NCBI GenBank assembly: GCA_020744225.1
Contig: JAGMWG010000010.1
Location: forward strand, 682,001-746,000
DNA length: 64,000 nucleotides
Direction of reading: 5' to 3'
DNA from: Paraphoma chrysanthemicola
Taxonomy: Eukaryota > Ascomycota > Dothideomycetes > Pleosporales > Phaeosphaeriaceae
The translations under genes and the position numbers were made by a program. The stretch's first letter is position 1, and each line of letters starts with the position of its first letter. Below are positions 10,838-21,385 of this stretch, piece by piece. Below the pieces are notes generated by a model. It was not told where the DNA came from, ran no database searches, and saw only the letters and a program-made list of their open reading frames with translations.

Positions 10838-12983
10838 CTAGTACCCAGGCTCAGTGATATCCCGAATGGGCACAAAAGTCCACCTTTGTGTTGGTCGACC
10901 GCTGTCCGCCTTCTGCATTTTCACATTATTCCCGCCATCTTCCACGTCAAGGTATTGGTATTGGCCATTGTAGCTGTTCTCAATATGCCAAGTTCCATCT
11001 CCCCATGGCTTAATCTGCCAGTATTGTCCAGTCACTTGCGCGAAGGTTTGAAGCACTGGTCTCGCTTTGTCATGTGTATACACATCAAGCTGTCGATTGG
11101 GTCCGAGAAACATGGTGCGGAGGAAGTAAGTGCCGTCATCGTTCGATTTAATCTGCCAGTACTGCCCGGAGTAATTGCCGTCGTTCCGCATTTCAATATG
11201 GCCTTTGCTGTCTGTACCGTTGTCGTTGATGACATCGAGGCAATGGGTCGTGGGTTGGTAGGCATTTTTCACGCGGTACCAGATTCGTGGATTAAAATTA
11301 GCAGTCAGATGCTCGTTGCAGCGCTTCACCGTGACCTCGAAAGTCATGGCGGAAGTGGAAGGTGGGATCTTGGTGACGGAGACGTAGGTATCCACGCGAC
11401 CGTAAGCCTTACTGTTGGGCTTGGAACTGGAATTGAAACTTGTTATACCAGCAAAACCGGGGAATACATCGCCAGCATCTCCGCGACCCCAGTTGCCTTT
11501 GAGCTCTTCGAGCCCATCAGCTTGTACGAGTCTTACTTTAGGGTGGTGCTCATCAGTGTTGTTCCACACGTTGTCGTCGATGTGCCAAATAAGTAAACCT
11601 CTTCCTGGTAAATACTCGTCGAAGCCCGTGAGCTGGCGATTCTCGACCAAGAAGTACTCGGGACTTTCTGAACCACCGTCCGTCCACAATCGATGGATCT
11701 TGGACGCCACCTTCACGTCCTCAAGTGTAATCTCGTGGTTCTCCGTCTCAACGATGGTTTCAACCCAACCTTGATTGGCTTTGCACCCTGATGCTGGTCA
11801 GAACAGGCGGGCCAAATTGGACGCACGAAGCCTACAAGCAGAAGGATGAACAGGACGATCGCCGTCGCAACCCCATGAACCATAGCCCATGACACACCAA
11901 TTTGCGACACCCGACGCGACATGACCAGGGTCGTACAGATCGGGCCAACCGAAAACTGATCCTGTTAGAGATTCCATAGGCAAATCAGCTACTTTGGACT
12001 CACTCAAATGACCAATCTCATGAGCGCATACACCACATTTCGCATCCTCAGGTATAGTTAGAAACCCGTATACTTTGACGCCTGCGTAGTTGTGAGCTTT
12101 TACCGACTCGGACAACTCAATGACACCTACCATCAGCTTCGCGCTCTTCCGGCAGAGTCCATTTCACGCTCCAAAGATCATGAGGGTCGCCGGTCTGTTC
12201 AGCACCCCGGCCTGCATGCACCACAACGAATGCATCCACCTAAGAACTGTTAGCACGAACGCAGTCTGGCCACAAATGTTTCTTACATAGCCATTGCCAT
12301 CGTTATCGTACTGGCTAAGATCCAAGCCTGCACTATCGACTGCAATATCGAACGCCTCGTCGGCCATGGTCCGCATGTTAGGCTCAGGCCAGCCTCGGCC
12401 AGTTTCTTCGTGAACTCAGTCTGCTGTATACTTATAGGTCAAGATGCATACTTACGTCGATTCGCATAGTATGATAGCGTGTGGCTCAAGGAGAATGGTC
12501 CAATAACCTCTCCATCGAGATTGACCGCCCCATTCGATGCTTCAGAGTAGTACTCATTGACAGAACCAGTGGGGACTTTGTCCGTAGAGAACCACAAGTC
12601 CTCCATACGTTCCTTCGTTCCACTAGCCATTTTCACATCTGAGAATTCGACGAGGACTACAATGACCCTATTTGGATGGTTAGCATCAATCGACATCCTG
12701 GGAATCTTGGCGCATACCTGATTGTACCACGAAGCGGCGCCCTCTCGAGCGCCGCATTACCCATAACCATGATTGAAGACGGTTGAGGGAAATGCGAGTG
12801 CGGGAATATAGTGCCGTCATTCATTCCAAGCATGCCTTTCTCGCCGTGCAGCATTTTGGCAGCTTTCTTAATGGCACGATCATCGTTTGTACTTTGCGCT
12901 CTTGCCAAGTCAGACTTGAACCTCGCGAGGAGGTCGGGGTGGGGTGGAACGGAGCAAGGCATATCGCAATGTCGGGGAGCCAT
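10838..12983 (-). CDS. M6-type metallopeptidase fused to a ricin-B-type lectin domain
   Basis: Seven exons on the minus strand are proposed: 12983-12718, 12667-12456, 12414-12287, 12239-12131, 12081-12004, 11955-11836 and 11787-10838, about 620 residues. The frame is kept at every join. Introns of 36-51 nt are inferred from GT-AG signals. The N-terminus (CSVPPHPDLLARF), VIVVLVEFSD, SVNEYYSEASNGAV, NMRTMADEAFDIA and DNDGNGYV match the immune-inhibitor-A-like M6 peptidase fold. The zinc site is HEIGHL followed by FGWPDLYD, with GVANWCVMGYGSWG behind it. The last 160 or so residues form a beta-trefoil-like lectin region with repeated QYWQIK and CLDV/LDV/YLDV motifs. No N-terminal signal peptide is evident, which is odd for this usually secreted class. 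The substrate is unknown. Confidence 0.82.
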
Positions 12984-14016
12984 GGTGGTTTGAACCGCTG
13001 CTGCAAGGTGTTTTGAATGAGATCTAATCTGGAATTGAGACGACCAAGGGTAATCGTGCCGTCAATAAAGCTCTTGAATATCTGACGGGCGACACGAGTT
13101 CATGTATAAAAGTTCTTTCTTGCATTGAGACGATGGCTCTTGAAGCAGCTGACGTGTCCTTTCAGCCAGTGAAGTCTGCTGCGACTTCGAATACCCATCA
13201 TTGCAGATGGATCTTGCATGATGCAGACAAGTAAGCACCAATGAGCTTTCCTTCGAGATGGCTTAGGCTACAGCTTCTGCCCCAGCTGACCCCTCAAGAA
13301 AGTCCATAAGCGGTACCGGTGAAGATCTAAACCCTCAACAAAATGTCAAAACAACGGAAGCCGTGCGGAGTGATGTTCACTGCTCTGAACTTTGTCGACG
13401 GTTCAAGTTGTGGTGCTGAACCCTGCAGCGGCAGTGCGCTGATCGCGTCCAGGTGACCCAAGCCATTGCTTCACCAAGCTGCTTTCGGGTGCTGGCCTGA
13501 CGGCATGAGGTTTGTTGAGGAGGATATCAGCTCTCATCGTGACCACGTACAGCCCAATTGACGGAGTTGCTGCATTATGGTATGAAATGTTGGGATGAGA
13601 GCACGTAGGAGTGATAAAAAGGACGAAGGGGCAGATCCGACGTGACGTATGCACGATTGCCCCATTTGACGACCGAGTACATTAGTCAGCACTACAACGC
13701 AACACACCCCAACTCTCCTTCAAACAGTAGCAGCGCGAATTAGATCTCACCAAACGGCCGATCGATCGGACAATTCCAGTTGAATTAGTTCTCAGCAATG
13801 CAGTAGAAACCATTTTCCGAAAGCTTGGAGCTATCCGACCCTCCAACACATAGCTCGGCCATTTTCAGCATTGCCATCCATATATACATATTAGCATTCG
13901 ACTACATCCTTTATATGCCATACACCCAATCCCAACAACTGTTCTACTCTAGCCCCCCTCCAGTGTCATACTCTTGTAACTTCATAAACAACATCAAACC
14001 ACCCTCAATCCAAGAG
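12984..14016. other. Intergenic
   Basis: About 1 kb between divergent genes (peptidase on minus, cupin on plus). No supportable gene. It should hold both promoters. Confidence 0.55.
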
Positions 14017-14523
14017 ATGCAACAATACGAATTCCACTCCCCCCAAACCGACCCACTCACACACACAGCTCGCCAATGTACGCCGCCTCTATCATTTCAC
14101 CCAACCAAAACAATAATTCCCTTCACGAATTCTAATATCCAATCTCTAACCCAAAACAAAATAGGGCAAGCCCTCGAACCCGGCATATCGCAACTCACGC
14201 TAAACCACGACCCCTCCACCGGCCGCGCAACATACCTGCAACGCTGGTCCCCGCGCACCTCGAACCAGATCCAGAACTTCTCGCACGCGTACATTGAAGA
14301 GATTGTGCTTATCGAGGGCGATTTGACGGACCTGAAAGGCAGGCGGAGTGGAACTGGGCAGATAATCGGTGATGCTGGTGATGAAGGAGAAGGGAAAGGG
14401 GATGTATGGACAAAAGGAGCATATGCGTATCGGAAGCCTGGGATGGATCATGGGCCGTTCAGGAGCGAGGAAGGGTGTTTGATGTTTATTGTTGTTATTC
14501 CTGTGGGTGTTGAGGGATCGTGA
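14017..14523 (+). CDS. Small cupin-domain protein (ChrR-like cupin)
   Basis: Exons 14017-14077 and 14165-14523 give about 139 residues. Splicing restores ARQWQALEPGISQLTL, followed by GRATYLQRWSPRT, IEEIVLIEGDLTDL and YAYRKPGMDHGPF, the two-motif layout of small cupins. The 87-nt intron has a CTAAC branch site and a TAG acceptor; it is a multiple of three and lacks a stop, so a longer unspliced product is possible. A start at 13915 is an alternative. The function is unknown; small cupins usually bind a metal and act as dioxygenases, isomerases or sensors. The metal ligands are only partly evident (one His-Gly in DHGPF, Glu residues in IEEI). Confidence 0.68.
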   Translation: MQQYEFHSPQTDPLTHTARQCTPPLSFHPTKTIIPFTNSNIQSLTQNKIGQALEPGISQLTLNHDPSTGRATYLQRWSPRTSNQIQNFSHAYIEEIVLIEGDLTDLKGRRSGTGQIIGDAGDEGEGKGDVWTKGAYAYRKPGMDHGPFRSEEGCLMFIVVIPVGVEGS

Positions 14524-14788
14524 GAACTAGATGGGTTCACGGGTTGTATGATGGGCGATGAGTAGAAGATGGGGGTGTGTGGAGGTTGCTGAGGTGTTAT
14601 AATCGTACGGTAATTACAAAGGCTGCTTATTTTCAAAGCATATTACAAGAACGTGTAATGCGCATATGCTACATGCAGAATCCCTACAATGAATTTTACC
14701 TTCTATCCAAAATACTTCCCAACAAACTTGTTCTTCCGCGCACTACTCCTCCTACCCGCTGGCATCTACGTCGGCAGTCTATGAGTGT

Positions 14789-16462
14789 CTACGGCTGAAG
14801 AGAATTCTTGCGTGGACGATTGCGCTTCTGATCAGGCGTCACAGGGCTCGATGCGACGCTGACGACAGCGGGCGAAGTGAAAGGTGAAAAGTTGATGCCA
14901 GATGATGGCCATTCTGGCGTTGGAGGGCAGCGCGGCGAAGACAGCTCGGGTGTGCGAGGCTCTTTAAGCGGTAATGGTGGCGATGATGCCGGATCGAAGT
15001 GTGTAGCTATCTCGTCTTCACTAGTAGCGACAAAAGGAAGAATAGCATCTGCGCATCGCTCTTCCTTCACATCGTTGACTTCCTCTTTCTTTACATCATC
15101 AACGGCTTCGAAGACAGTTCGGAAGGTTCGTCGAATGCGCCGATTTTCTTGGATGCCGTTGTAGAAGTCTCGACGCTCAGCCACACGATACTCTGTGGTC
15201 CCTGGTGTGGGACCATGCTGTGGTGAAGCACCTTCTTGCACAGATTTCAACCAAGTACCCTTCTTTGCATTTCGGCTCCGAAGCGCCAGGGTGTTCGGAG
15301 GCTGCTGCATCTTGACGGTAGAAAAAGGCTTGGATGCTTGGCTCTTGATAGTGGCTGATGGCTCCGTTGTTCTTGCAGGTGGCAGAACAGGAGATTCATA
15401 CGGGCGATTGCCGAATGCATTGGGGTCAAATGCGCGCTTTGTCGCGCGTTCTAGCATGCTGGGCTCCTTCGCATTCTCAGAGCGCTTCTGCCGCTGCTCA
15501 ATTGGAGACTCTGGAGAATACAAATTGTCGTCATCGTAGTTTAGACCGTAGCCAGACGAAGGCGGGGAGGTCCGCTGCCATAGCGCTGGAGTCAATTGAT
15601 GTGGAGGTGGAGGAGCAGGAGGCGGCGATGACAGTTTGGACTCTTCTGACGACGAGGTGGGAACTTGGTAGGAGCTACGATCCGTGACTTGAGATGGTGG
15701 TAGGGGTGGGCTCGAGTTCAATTGTGTCTCAACCGGGGCAGCGGGCAGATGTCCTACGTCGGTCATGATCACATCCTGCTCATCCTCTTGAGGCGGCTCG
15801 ATCTGCATGTTGCTTGCGTTATTCGATGGATGATTCATGGCAACAGGCAGCGTACCCAGGGCAGTAGGCTGAACGCTGCTCGAGCAGGGCATAGGCAGTT
15901 TCGGCGATGAGTTGATGGATGTGTCTTCCCTGGGAACTTTCTTTTGCCTCTTCATAGCCTCGCGGCGCTCATCAACACAAACCCAAAGCTTGCGTTTGAC
16001 CTGCAAAAGAACATCGGCTGCCTCGTTCTTCGTGAGATGCACACCAATCATACGCGTGACTTCAGTGTCGATATCTGCGACTAGGGCGATTGGGTTGTTC
16101 AATCGCTCGTAGAGATCCGGAAGGTTCTCTAGCTGACGAACGATATGGTAGACTCCCAGCTGTACCTTTGCGCGATTCTCTCGAAAGTGCCGGAAGTAGT
16201 GGTAGATGCCAGTAGCTGCCGCAACGCCGGTGGTGAAAGCGAATAGTACTCGTCCGTGTTGCTCAAGGAAGTCGGGGAGTGCGGTGCCACGGATAAGGAA
16301 CGAAGTGAGAAGCCCGGCTTTGGCGAGCAACGGCATGGCGAGGAATGTTCGTCCAAGAGCGATTTCGACAGGAGCTCTTGCAATTCGTATAGACGCGGTT
16401 GTGAAGGCCTTTTGCGACAGATAAGCTGCGACTTCGCCAGCAGTAGGTGCTGCCATCGCCAT
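14789..16462 (-). CDS. Hypothetical protein, N-terminal hydrophobic region and disordered tail
   Basis: Single exon of about 557 residues from the ATG at 16462 (MAMAAPTAGEVAAY). The open frame extends farther 5', but that part has poor coding character. Residues 1-90 contain hydrophobic stretches (LAMPLLAKAGLLTSFLI and VLFAFTTGVAAATGIYHYF), then a helical segment rich in charged residues (VYHIVRQLENLPDLYERL, LLQVKRKLWVCVDERREAMKRQ). The remaining two thirds is Pro/Ser-rich and probably disordered, ending in a basic RNRPRKN motif. I do not recognise the family. The layout would fit a membrane-associated adaptor, but that is speculative. Confidence 0.6.
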   Translation of the reverse strand: MAMAAPTAGEVAAYLSQKAFTTASIRIARAPVEIALGRTFLAMPLLAKAGLLTSFLIRGTALPDFLEQHGRVLFAFTTGVAAATGIYHYFRHFRENRAKVQLGVYHIVRQLENLPDLYERLNNPIALVADIDTEVTRMIGVHLTKNEAADVLLQVKRKLWVCVDERREAMKRQKKVPREDTSINSSPKLPMPCSSSVQPTALGTLPVAMNHPSNNASNMQIEPPQEDEQDVIMTDVGHLPAAPVETQLNSSPPLPPSQVTDRSSYQVPTSSSEESKLSSPPPAPPPPHQLTPALWQRTSPPSSGYGLNYDDDNLYSPESPIEQRQKRSENAKEPSMLERATKRAFDPNAFGNRPYESPVLPPARTTEPSATIKSQASKPFSTVKMQQPPNTLALRSRNAKKGTWLKSVQEGASPQHGPTPGTTEYRVAERRDFYNGIQENRRIRRTFRTVFEAVDDVKKEEVNDVKEERCADAILPFVATSEDEIATHFDPASSPPLPLKEPRTPELSSPRCPPTPEWPSSGINFSPFTSPAVVSVASSPVTPDQKRNRPRKNSLQP

Positions 16463-17066
16463 AGAACTTGTGTGTAGTTGTTCGTCTTCGAACAGTGTTG
16501 TAGTTGGAAGTTGAGTAGAAAGCTGATGCGGTCCAAGCCAAAGACAATATTTCACGCAGGAAGTGAGCGTGATACAGTGTCGAGAGCTAGCTCCTCGTGC
16601 GCACAGTGATGCTATTGGTGGTGAAACGCTCAATTGAGCTTGCACGATTGCTGCAATGGCTGGCGGAGACTGTGCTGCCTGGCACTCAAAATTATGCAGC
16701 AATACGGCCCCAATCTGTGCTTCCCAAGTTGGGGTGAGGTGACCGCTGTGCTGGAATACGAGGCGCTACTGCACGCGCAGTGACTCTTTTCGCGGTAGTC
16801 AAGGTCCGGGGTCAAGCATCCGATGTGGTATCGAAGTTAAGACAAAGGATGTGTACACAGAAACAAAGAAAACCCCGCTGGAATTTGCGAACACCAAAGT
16901 GCGTTGCTATGTGGCCGTTACCGCAGCTACTTAGTCAGAGGTTGCTGCAGTGTCGTGAAGAGCGGTGTGGCGGCGGGAGGTGGTGTTGAGTGTGAAAGCG
17001 GCATGCAAACGCAGCTCGCCAATTCACAAATTTCTTCAACCCCATCTCATACCTTCGCAGCACATC
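16463..17066. other. Intergenic
   Basis: About 600 bp upstream of the hypothetical protein. No supportable gene. Confidence 0.5.
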
Positions 17067-17339
17067 CTATATTCCCTTAACCCGTCCACTCCCATACTGC
17101 CCCATCGCAATGGGCCTTCCGATACCTCGCGCCGAGGCTGACATATCTCTTGAGCTACTCGCCTCCAAGCCATGCTGATTTCCGAATCCGACGCCGCCAC
17201 CATATATTTCGCTGGCATCCAAGTGTCGTCCCTTCAAAGGCTTATTATGACCCGCCTGTTTCAGCCATTTTGCGAGCAGGACTCCAACGGCCGCCCAAGC
17301 AGCCGCGACGAGCAGGACGAAGATGATGAACCAAGCCAT
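17067..17339 (-). CDS. Small single-pass membrane protein (90 aa), putative
   Basis: A 90-residue frame with an N-terminal hydrophobic helix (MAWFIIFVLLVAAAWAAVG), then a basic segment (LAKWLKQAGHNKPLKGRH) and a Gly/Ser-rich tail. This looks like a signal-anchored small membrane protein with the tail in the cytoplasm or lumen. The ATG has a purine-rich downstream context. No family is recognised. The frame stands alone between larger genes, so it may be real, but chance cannot be excluded at this length. Confidence 0.42.
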   Translation of the reverse strand: MAWFIIFVLLVAAAWAAVGVLLAKWLKQAGHNKPLKGRHLDASEIYGGGVGFGNQHGLEASSSRDMSASARGIGRPIAMGQYGSGRVKGI

Positions 17340-17834
17340 AATGGGTTGCAGAATACTGGAACGATATGGTTACAAGACGTGCGATTGACTGTATGGGACG
17401 AGGTAAAGATGGAGGCACGCAGGAGGTAAGCTGCAGTGGAGAAAAAAGGACGTCAGGAGGGAAGACTATAGAGAGTCAAACATGATGATCATGTACAGTA
17501 GCGTGCGGAGCAGCGGAGTACCTGCGTCGGCTACTGGCTCGATGGCATCGCATCTGGGGAAGGCGCCGGATGCGTGGGGTAGCTCGCCGCTAAGTTCCGC
17601 TTTAGCATGCGAGGGCGGAATTGCCGCAGAGAATCCGAGGTGACTTTGTGATGACAACGAGGGACGAAGATAGGAAAAGAATATGCCGAAGAAGGTGTAC
17701 TTCGTAGAACGGGAAACGTTGGTAGAGAAGGTCACTGACCTACATATCCATTACTTCATCTCCAGACGCGTCCGCTCACTTCCATCTCCGTACTCACAAC
17801 ACACAATCAAGCAGCCAGCAACACCACACTCTTG
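17340..17834. other. Intergenic
   Basis: About 500 bp between the small membrane protein and the WLM gene stop. Nothing recognised. Confidence 0.5.
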
Positions 17835-18866
17835 TTATGAAGCAGATTCAGACTCCTTCGCCTCATCCTCTGCCCGTTTCGTCCTCTTCATTCTCTCCTC
17901 CGCCGCCCTTGCAATAATCTCCCTTCGACTCAAATTCCCCACCGGTACCGCACCACCTGCACTACTCACCACCGTCTCACTCGCACCCCCCAGCACAAAA
18001 TCGCCTCCCGTCCACCCTCCATGATCGTGCACCTCTTCCTCGCCACCGGGCTCATAAAACTCCTCATCGCCCACGCTCCTGCCGCCAGACTTCCAATCAT
18101 CCCGCGCAACCTCGCGCTCAATCTGCTTACACAAGTTCCAAAAGTTGCGATCGTGCGGGCCCCACACGTTATGCGCCAGCTCATGGCACAGCGTGTTGCG
18201 TATCGTCTTGTAGTCTCTGTATCCGTCGTATGCATCTGTTCGTAGCCGCAGTTCGATGACTTCGCCCTGGTTTCTGTTCAAGCCGAGCGTGCGCGATTCT
18301 TGCGTCGTGTGCATGGCGGGATCCATCTCGGTCAGGAGCGGCACGCTGAACTTGTGCGTGCGCATCGCGGCTTTGATGCCGGCGTCGTCGCGCAGGCGCT
18401 CGAGGAAGCGAAGGGAGCGCTCGGGGTTGGGGAGGTAGGGCAGTGGCCGAAGCGTGTGGAAGGTGTATTGCGCTTCGTCTTGAATGCGCTTGTAGTCGCG
18501 GTTGCGCGCCGGCGTGGCGGCCTTGATGGGACCTTGTCGGCGGGGCGCGGAGGCAGCGGATATGCTGGCGTTGAGAGACGAGACTTCGGCTGATGTGCTG
18601 CCCATGAGGGTGATCTTCTTGCCAGCGAGCTCTGTCAGAGGAAGGTCGGGTGCTTTAAAGGGCGGCTTTTGGAGGCCGAGTTTGGAGGCGATTAGGAATT
18701 TCTGGTTCGATGGCGGTATTGAGAGATCACTGGCGACGCGCTCTGACAGATGTGATATTGTCGCATCTTGCGTGAAGCTGAGAGTATGTCGTTCGCCATG
18801 GTGCAGGAGTGTGATTTCGAGCTCGTTGGTCGCTGCGGTCGCAGGCGCGGAATCGGCGTCTGTCAT
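17835..18866 (-). CDS. Ubiquitin-like/WLM-domain metalloprotease (Wss1/SPRTN-like)
   Basis: Single exon of 343 residues from the ATG at 18866 (MTDADSAPAT). Residues 15-85 or so look like a ubiquitin-like domain (LEITLLHHGERHTLSF, ATISHLSERVASDL, QKFLIASKLGL, LAGKKITLMG). Residues 130-260 or so form a WLM domain with the zinc-protease site HELAHNVWGPHD (HExxH plus a third His), preceded by IELRLRTDAYDGYRDYKTI. The C-terminus has a basic helix (RREIIARAAEERMKR). This architecture matches the ubiquitin/metalloprotease fusion proteins known in fission yeast and other fungi. WLM proteases of the Wss1 group help remove DNA-protein crosslinks or SUMO/ubiquitin-marked targets; that role here is by family. 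Confidence 0.87.
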   Translation of the reverse strand: MTDADSAPATAATNELEITLLHHGERHTLSFTQDATISHLSERVASDLSIPPSNQKFLIASKLGLQKPPFKAPDLPLTELAGKKITLMGSTSAEVSSLNASISAASAPRRQGPIKAATPARNRDYKRIQDEAQYTFHTLRPLPYLPNPERSLRFLERLRDDAGIKAAMRTHKFSVPLLTEMDPAMHTTQESRTLGLNRNQGEVIELRLRTDAYDGYRDYKTIRNTLCHELAHNVWGPHDRNFWNLCKQIEREVARDDWKSGGRSVGDEEFYEPGGEEEVHDHGGWTGGDFVLGGASETVVSSAGGAVPVGNLSRREIIARAAEERMKRTKRAEDEAKESESAS

Positions 18867-19345
18867 GCTGAGAGTGTGCTTCAAGATCACTGAGGATGTC
18901 GACTGTGTTCTACTAGAGAGGTAAGTGGTAGTGTTAGTGTGTGATCAAGATGTAGCGCTTCGCAGCGTGTGGCTGAGATATTGGCCTTGAGTGTTTCGGT
19001 GACGTTCTGCAAGGCTTCCATCCGTGATGCGTCGCCATCGGCCATTTGTCATCGCCTCTCCCGACCATCACGGACTGATTACTCTCCACCTTCGTGTCCA
19101 TCAACACCAGAACACATCATAGACGAGCACAGTGTCGTTCATATATTCATTGGGACATAGATTGTGATCACAACTATTGTTCGCCACTCTCCCACCTACA
19201 ACACCTAATATTGGGTATCAATATGCAGATACAGAGATCCGAACAGGACAAAGATATACTCCAAAGGACCTGCGCCGAGAATGCTTAAACGCCAGGATCG
19301 ATACTTCGCAAAATTCAATGCACGTCTTCAAGGCCAGCTAGCCTA
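18867..19345. other. Intergenic
   Basis: About 480 bp between the WLM gene start and the LicD gene stop. Nothing recognised. Confidence 0.5.
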
Positions 19346-20402
19346 CTAGCCCAGCCTGTTATTGTCCAGCGCCCTTGCCTTCTCTTCTTGCTCTCGCCAC
19401 AGCCGCAGTTCTTCCTCTCTCTGAATCGTTTCTGGCGACTTGACCCATTCTCTTAATTTCGGCTCCCACATGTGCCTAAGGACTGATTAGTACTCGTTTT
19501 CCATACCTGATTCTACAATTCTTACCCGTTGAAGTTTGTGACAACAAGCGCTTTGGTTTGGTATTCATCCGTCAGTATCTTGTCGTACGCATAGGGTACC
19601 TTGGCCATGACGCCCTCAAACATCGACTCGCGCATCGGATACAGCTCATCGATCTTGTACTCGTGGTAATTCTTGCAGCTCCAAACTCCCGGATTTGTGG
19701 CCGGGTTCGTCTCACTCAGACCAGTAATGTCAACGTAGAGGCCATTCCGAACATCGATCCACCGCGCGTCGATGACATTCATCCCATCACCGCGCACGCG
19801 TTCGAATATCCAAGGGTTGACGTCGATGAGATACTCCCGCTTGACCATGCCGTCTGAAGATGTGTACAGGTATTTTGTCTGGTTGTACAATTCGCCTAGC
19901 CGGTTCAGTGTCGTACTGGAGACCTGTGTGTCGAGGTCATAGTCCCAAGGTAAGCGCTGCAGCATGTTAGTGGGTACTGATAGATCCAAGAAATCAGCCA
20001 TACCTTTCCATTCCACCACCATCCAAGCAGTGTGCCATGCGCTATCCAGGTGTCCAGTCCGTGATTCCGGAAGAAGGTCAAGTATGCGCGGATCATATGC
20101 GCTTGTGTGTCTGTTCGCTCCTCGTCCGTCACAACTCCATGAAAGTACCGCCTGTCGTAGTGTCCAAGAATTTCGTCGTCGCTGTGTTTGGTCAGTCACC
20201 AGTGCAGCGTAGCGAATTGCTAACCAACGTACCCAGCCTCATGAAAGTACTTGAGCACTTCCTCATTGTCCCTCTTCGACATGTCAACAGCTTCCGCGGT
20301 CGGTGGCGCTGCTTGTGAGGAGGCTTTGAACGATGGTGCCGCTGTACAATGTCCGACGAGGTTTACCGACGCAATGAGTGCCGCGCATATGGATAGCCGC
20401 AT
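19346..20402 (-). CDS. LicD-family phosphotransferase-like protein, secretory
   Basis: Four exons on the minus strand, 20402-20233, 20181-20004, 19956-19526 and 19475-19346, give about 302 residues with frame kept at every junction. The N-terminus MRLSICAALIASVNLVGHC is a probable signal peptide or anchor. Joins restore HEAGDDEILGHYDRRYF, then DTWIAHGTLLGWWWNGK with LPWDYDLDTQ, the LicD nucleotidyltransferase-like core with its Asp-x-Asp pair. NFNGHMWEPKLREW precedes a charged Glu/Arg/Lys tail, as in fungal mannosylphosphate-transfer proteins. The final intron has a TACTAATC branch site. The likely role is phosphodiester modification of glycans in the secretory pathway. Substrate unknown. Confidence 0.85.
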
Positions 20403-21385
20403 GATGGAAGTCGAAAGTCGCGTCGCCAGGCCGTTCTCCAAAAAAGCGCAATCAATATCAAATGCAAAGCTTCCAATCTCGAAGACCTGCTCGTGCAAAC
20501 GGTATGCTGTTGATAGGTTCTAGGGACGGAAAGATCTAAGGCATGAAAGTTGGTAGAATCCTTGTTTCGGCAAGTGATCGTGTGCTCTTTCTCCGCAAAA
20601 ACGGTACTTCGGCAAGAAGGTGCGACTGAATGGTGACGTATTGTGGAGTAAAGAAGCCGTTATAGCAGGCTTGGAAACTTGTTGGCATTCACGAAGGAAT
20701 CGTGGGGTCGTGGTGAACATGAGATGCCCAGGCCCCAGATAGATACACGCCATCATTGCCGTCTTCGGTCTGTCCAACGCCTCGTAGCGCCGAGAAGTGG
20801 TCTTGCCGCGAGGCGACGACGCCAACGACGGGTAAAAACTGACGTGGACCAAGGCGGGTAAAGCTTAGCAACCAACGCTACCCAGTGACACGCGGCCGTT
20901 GCGTGGCTAAGCCTTCGCCAAGGGTTTGGCAGGGAACGTACGAAGAAGAAACCAGTCCATAGACGCGCTATACGAGCACCAGTAGATAGTCCTATGAATG
21001 CAGTGTTTAAGTTTTTTGTAACGTTTCCTCCTGCGTGGAACTGGGTGACTTCAGTTTTCGCGACTTCGGGTGCGTACGTAGTCCATGTCGAGAAAGCCTG
21101 CCGAGCTATCCGAGATAGGAAACGTCATATTGTGGACACCTCAGGCCTCGTAAGCGCTCCGCGTCTGCCCAAAGGCAGTCCAACCCACCATGGTCACTCG
21201 ACCGCACTGGCCCCTGATCTTTGGCAATGCATTCGGTATTTAAGCGTGTACTTAGTAGCTAGGATCCTGACTGGCCACCAATACCCTCACAAATTAAATG
21301 ATTTTGCAGCTCATCGCTGTGCTGTTACTTGGACTCATTCTTCTCAGTCTCTATAGAAAGTGCTCACCGGTGCGTATCATGAAAA
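20403..21385. other. Intergenic
   Basis: About 980 bp between the LicD start and the HET gene stop. The short open frames look random. Nothing recognised. Confidence 0.5.

Noticed and set aside
20520..20852. 110-codon minus-strand open frame downstream of the HET gene
   Set aside because: Composition and content look random; no motifs or splicing support.
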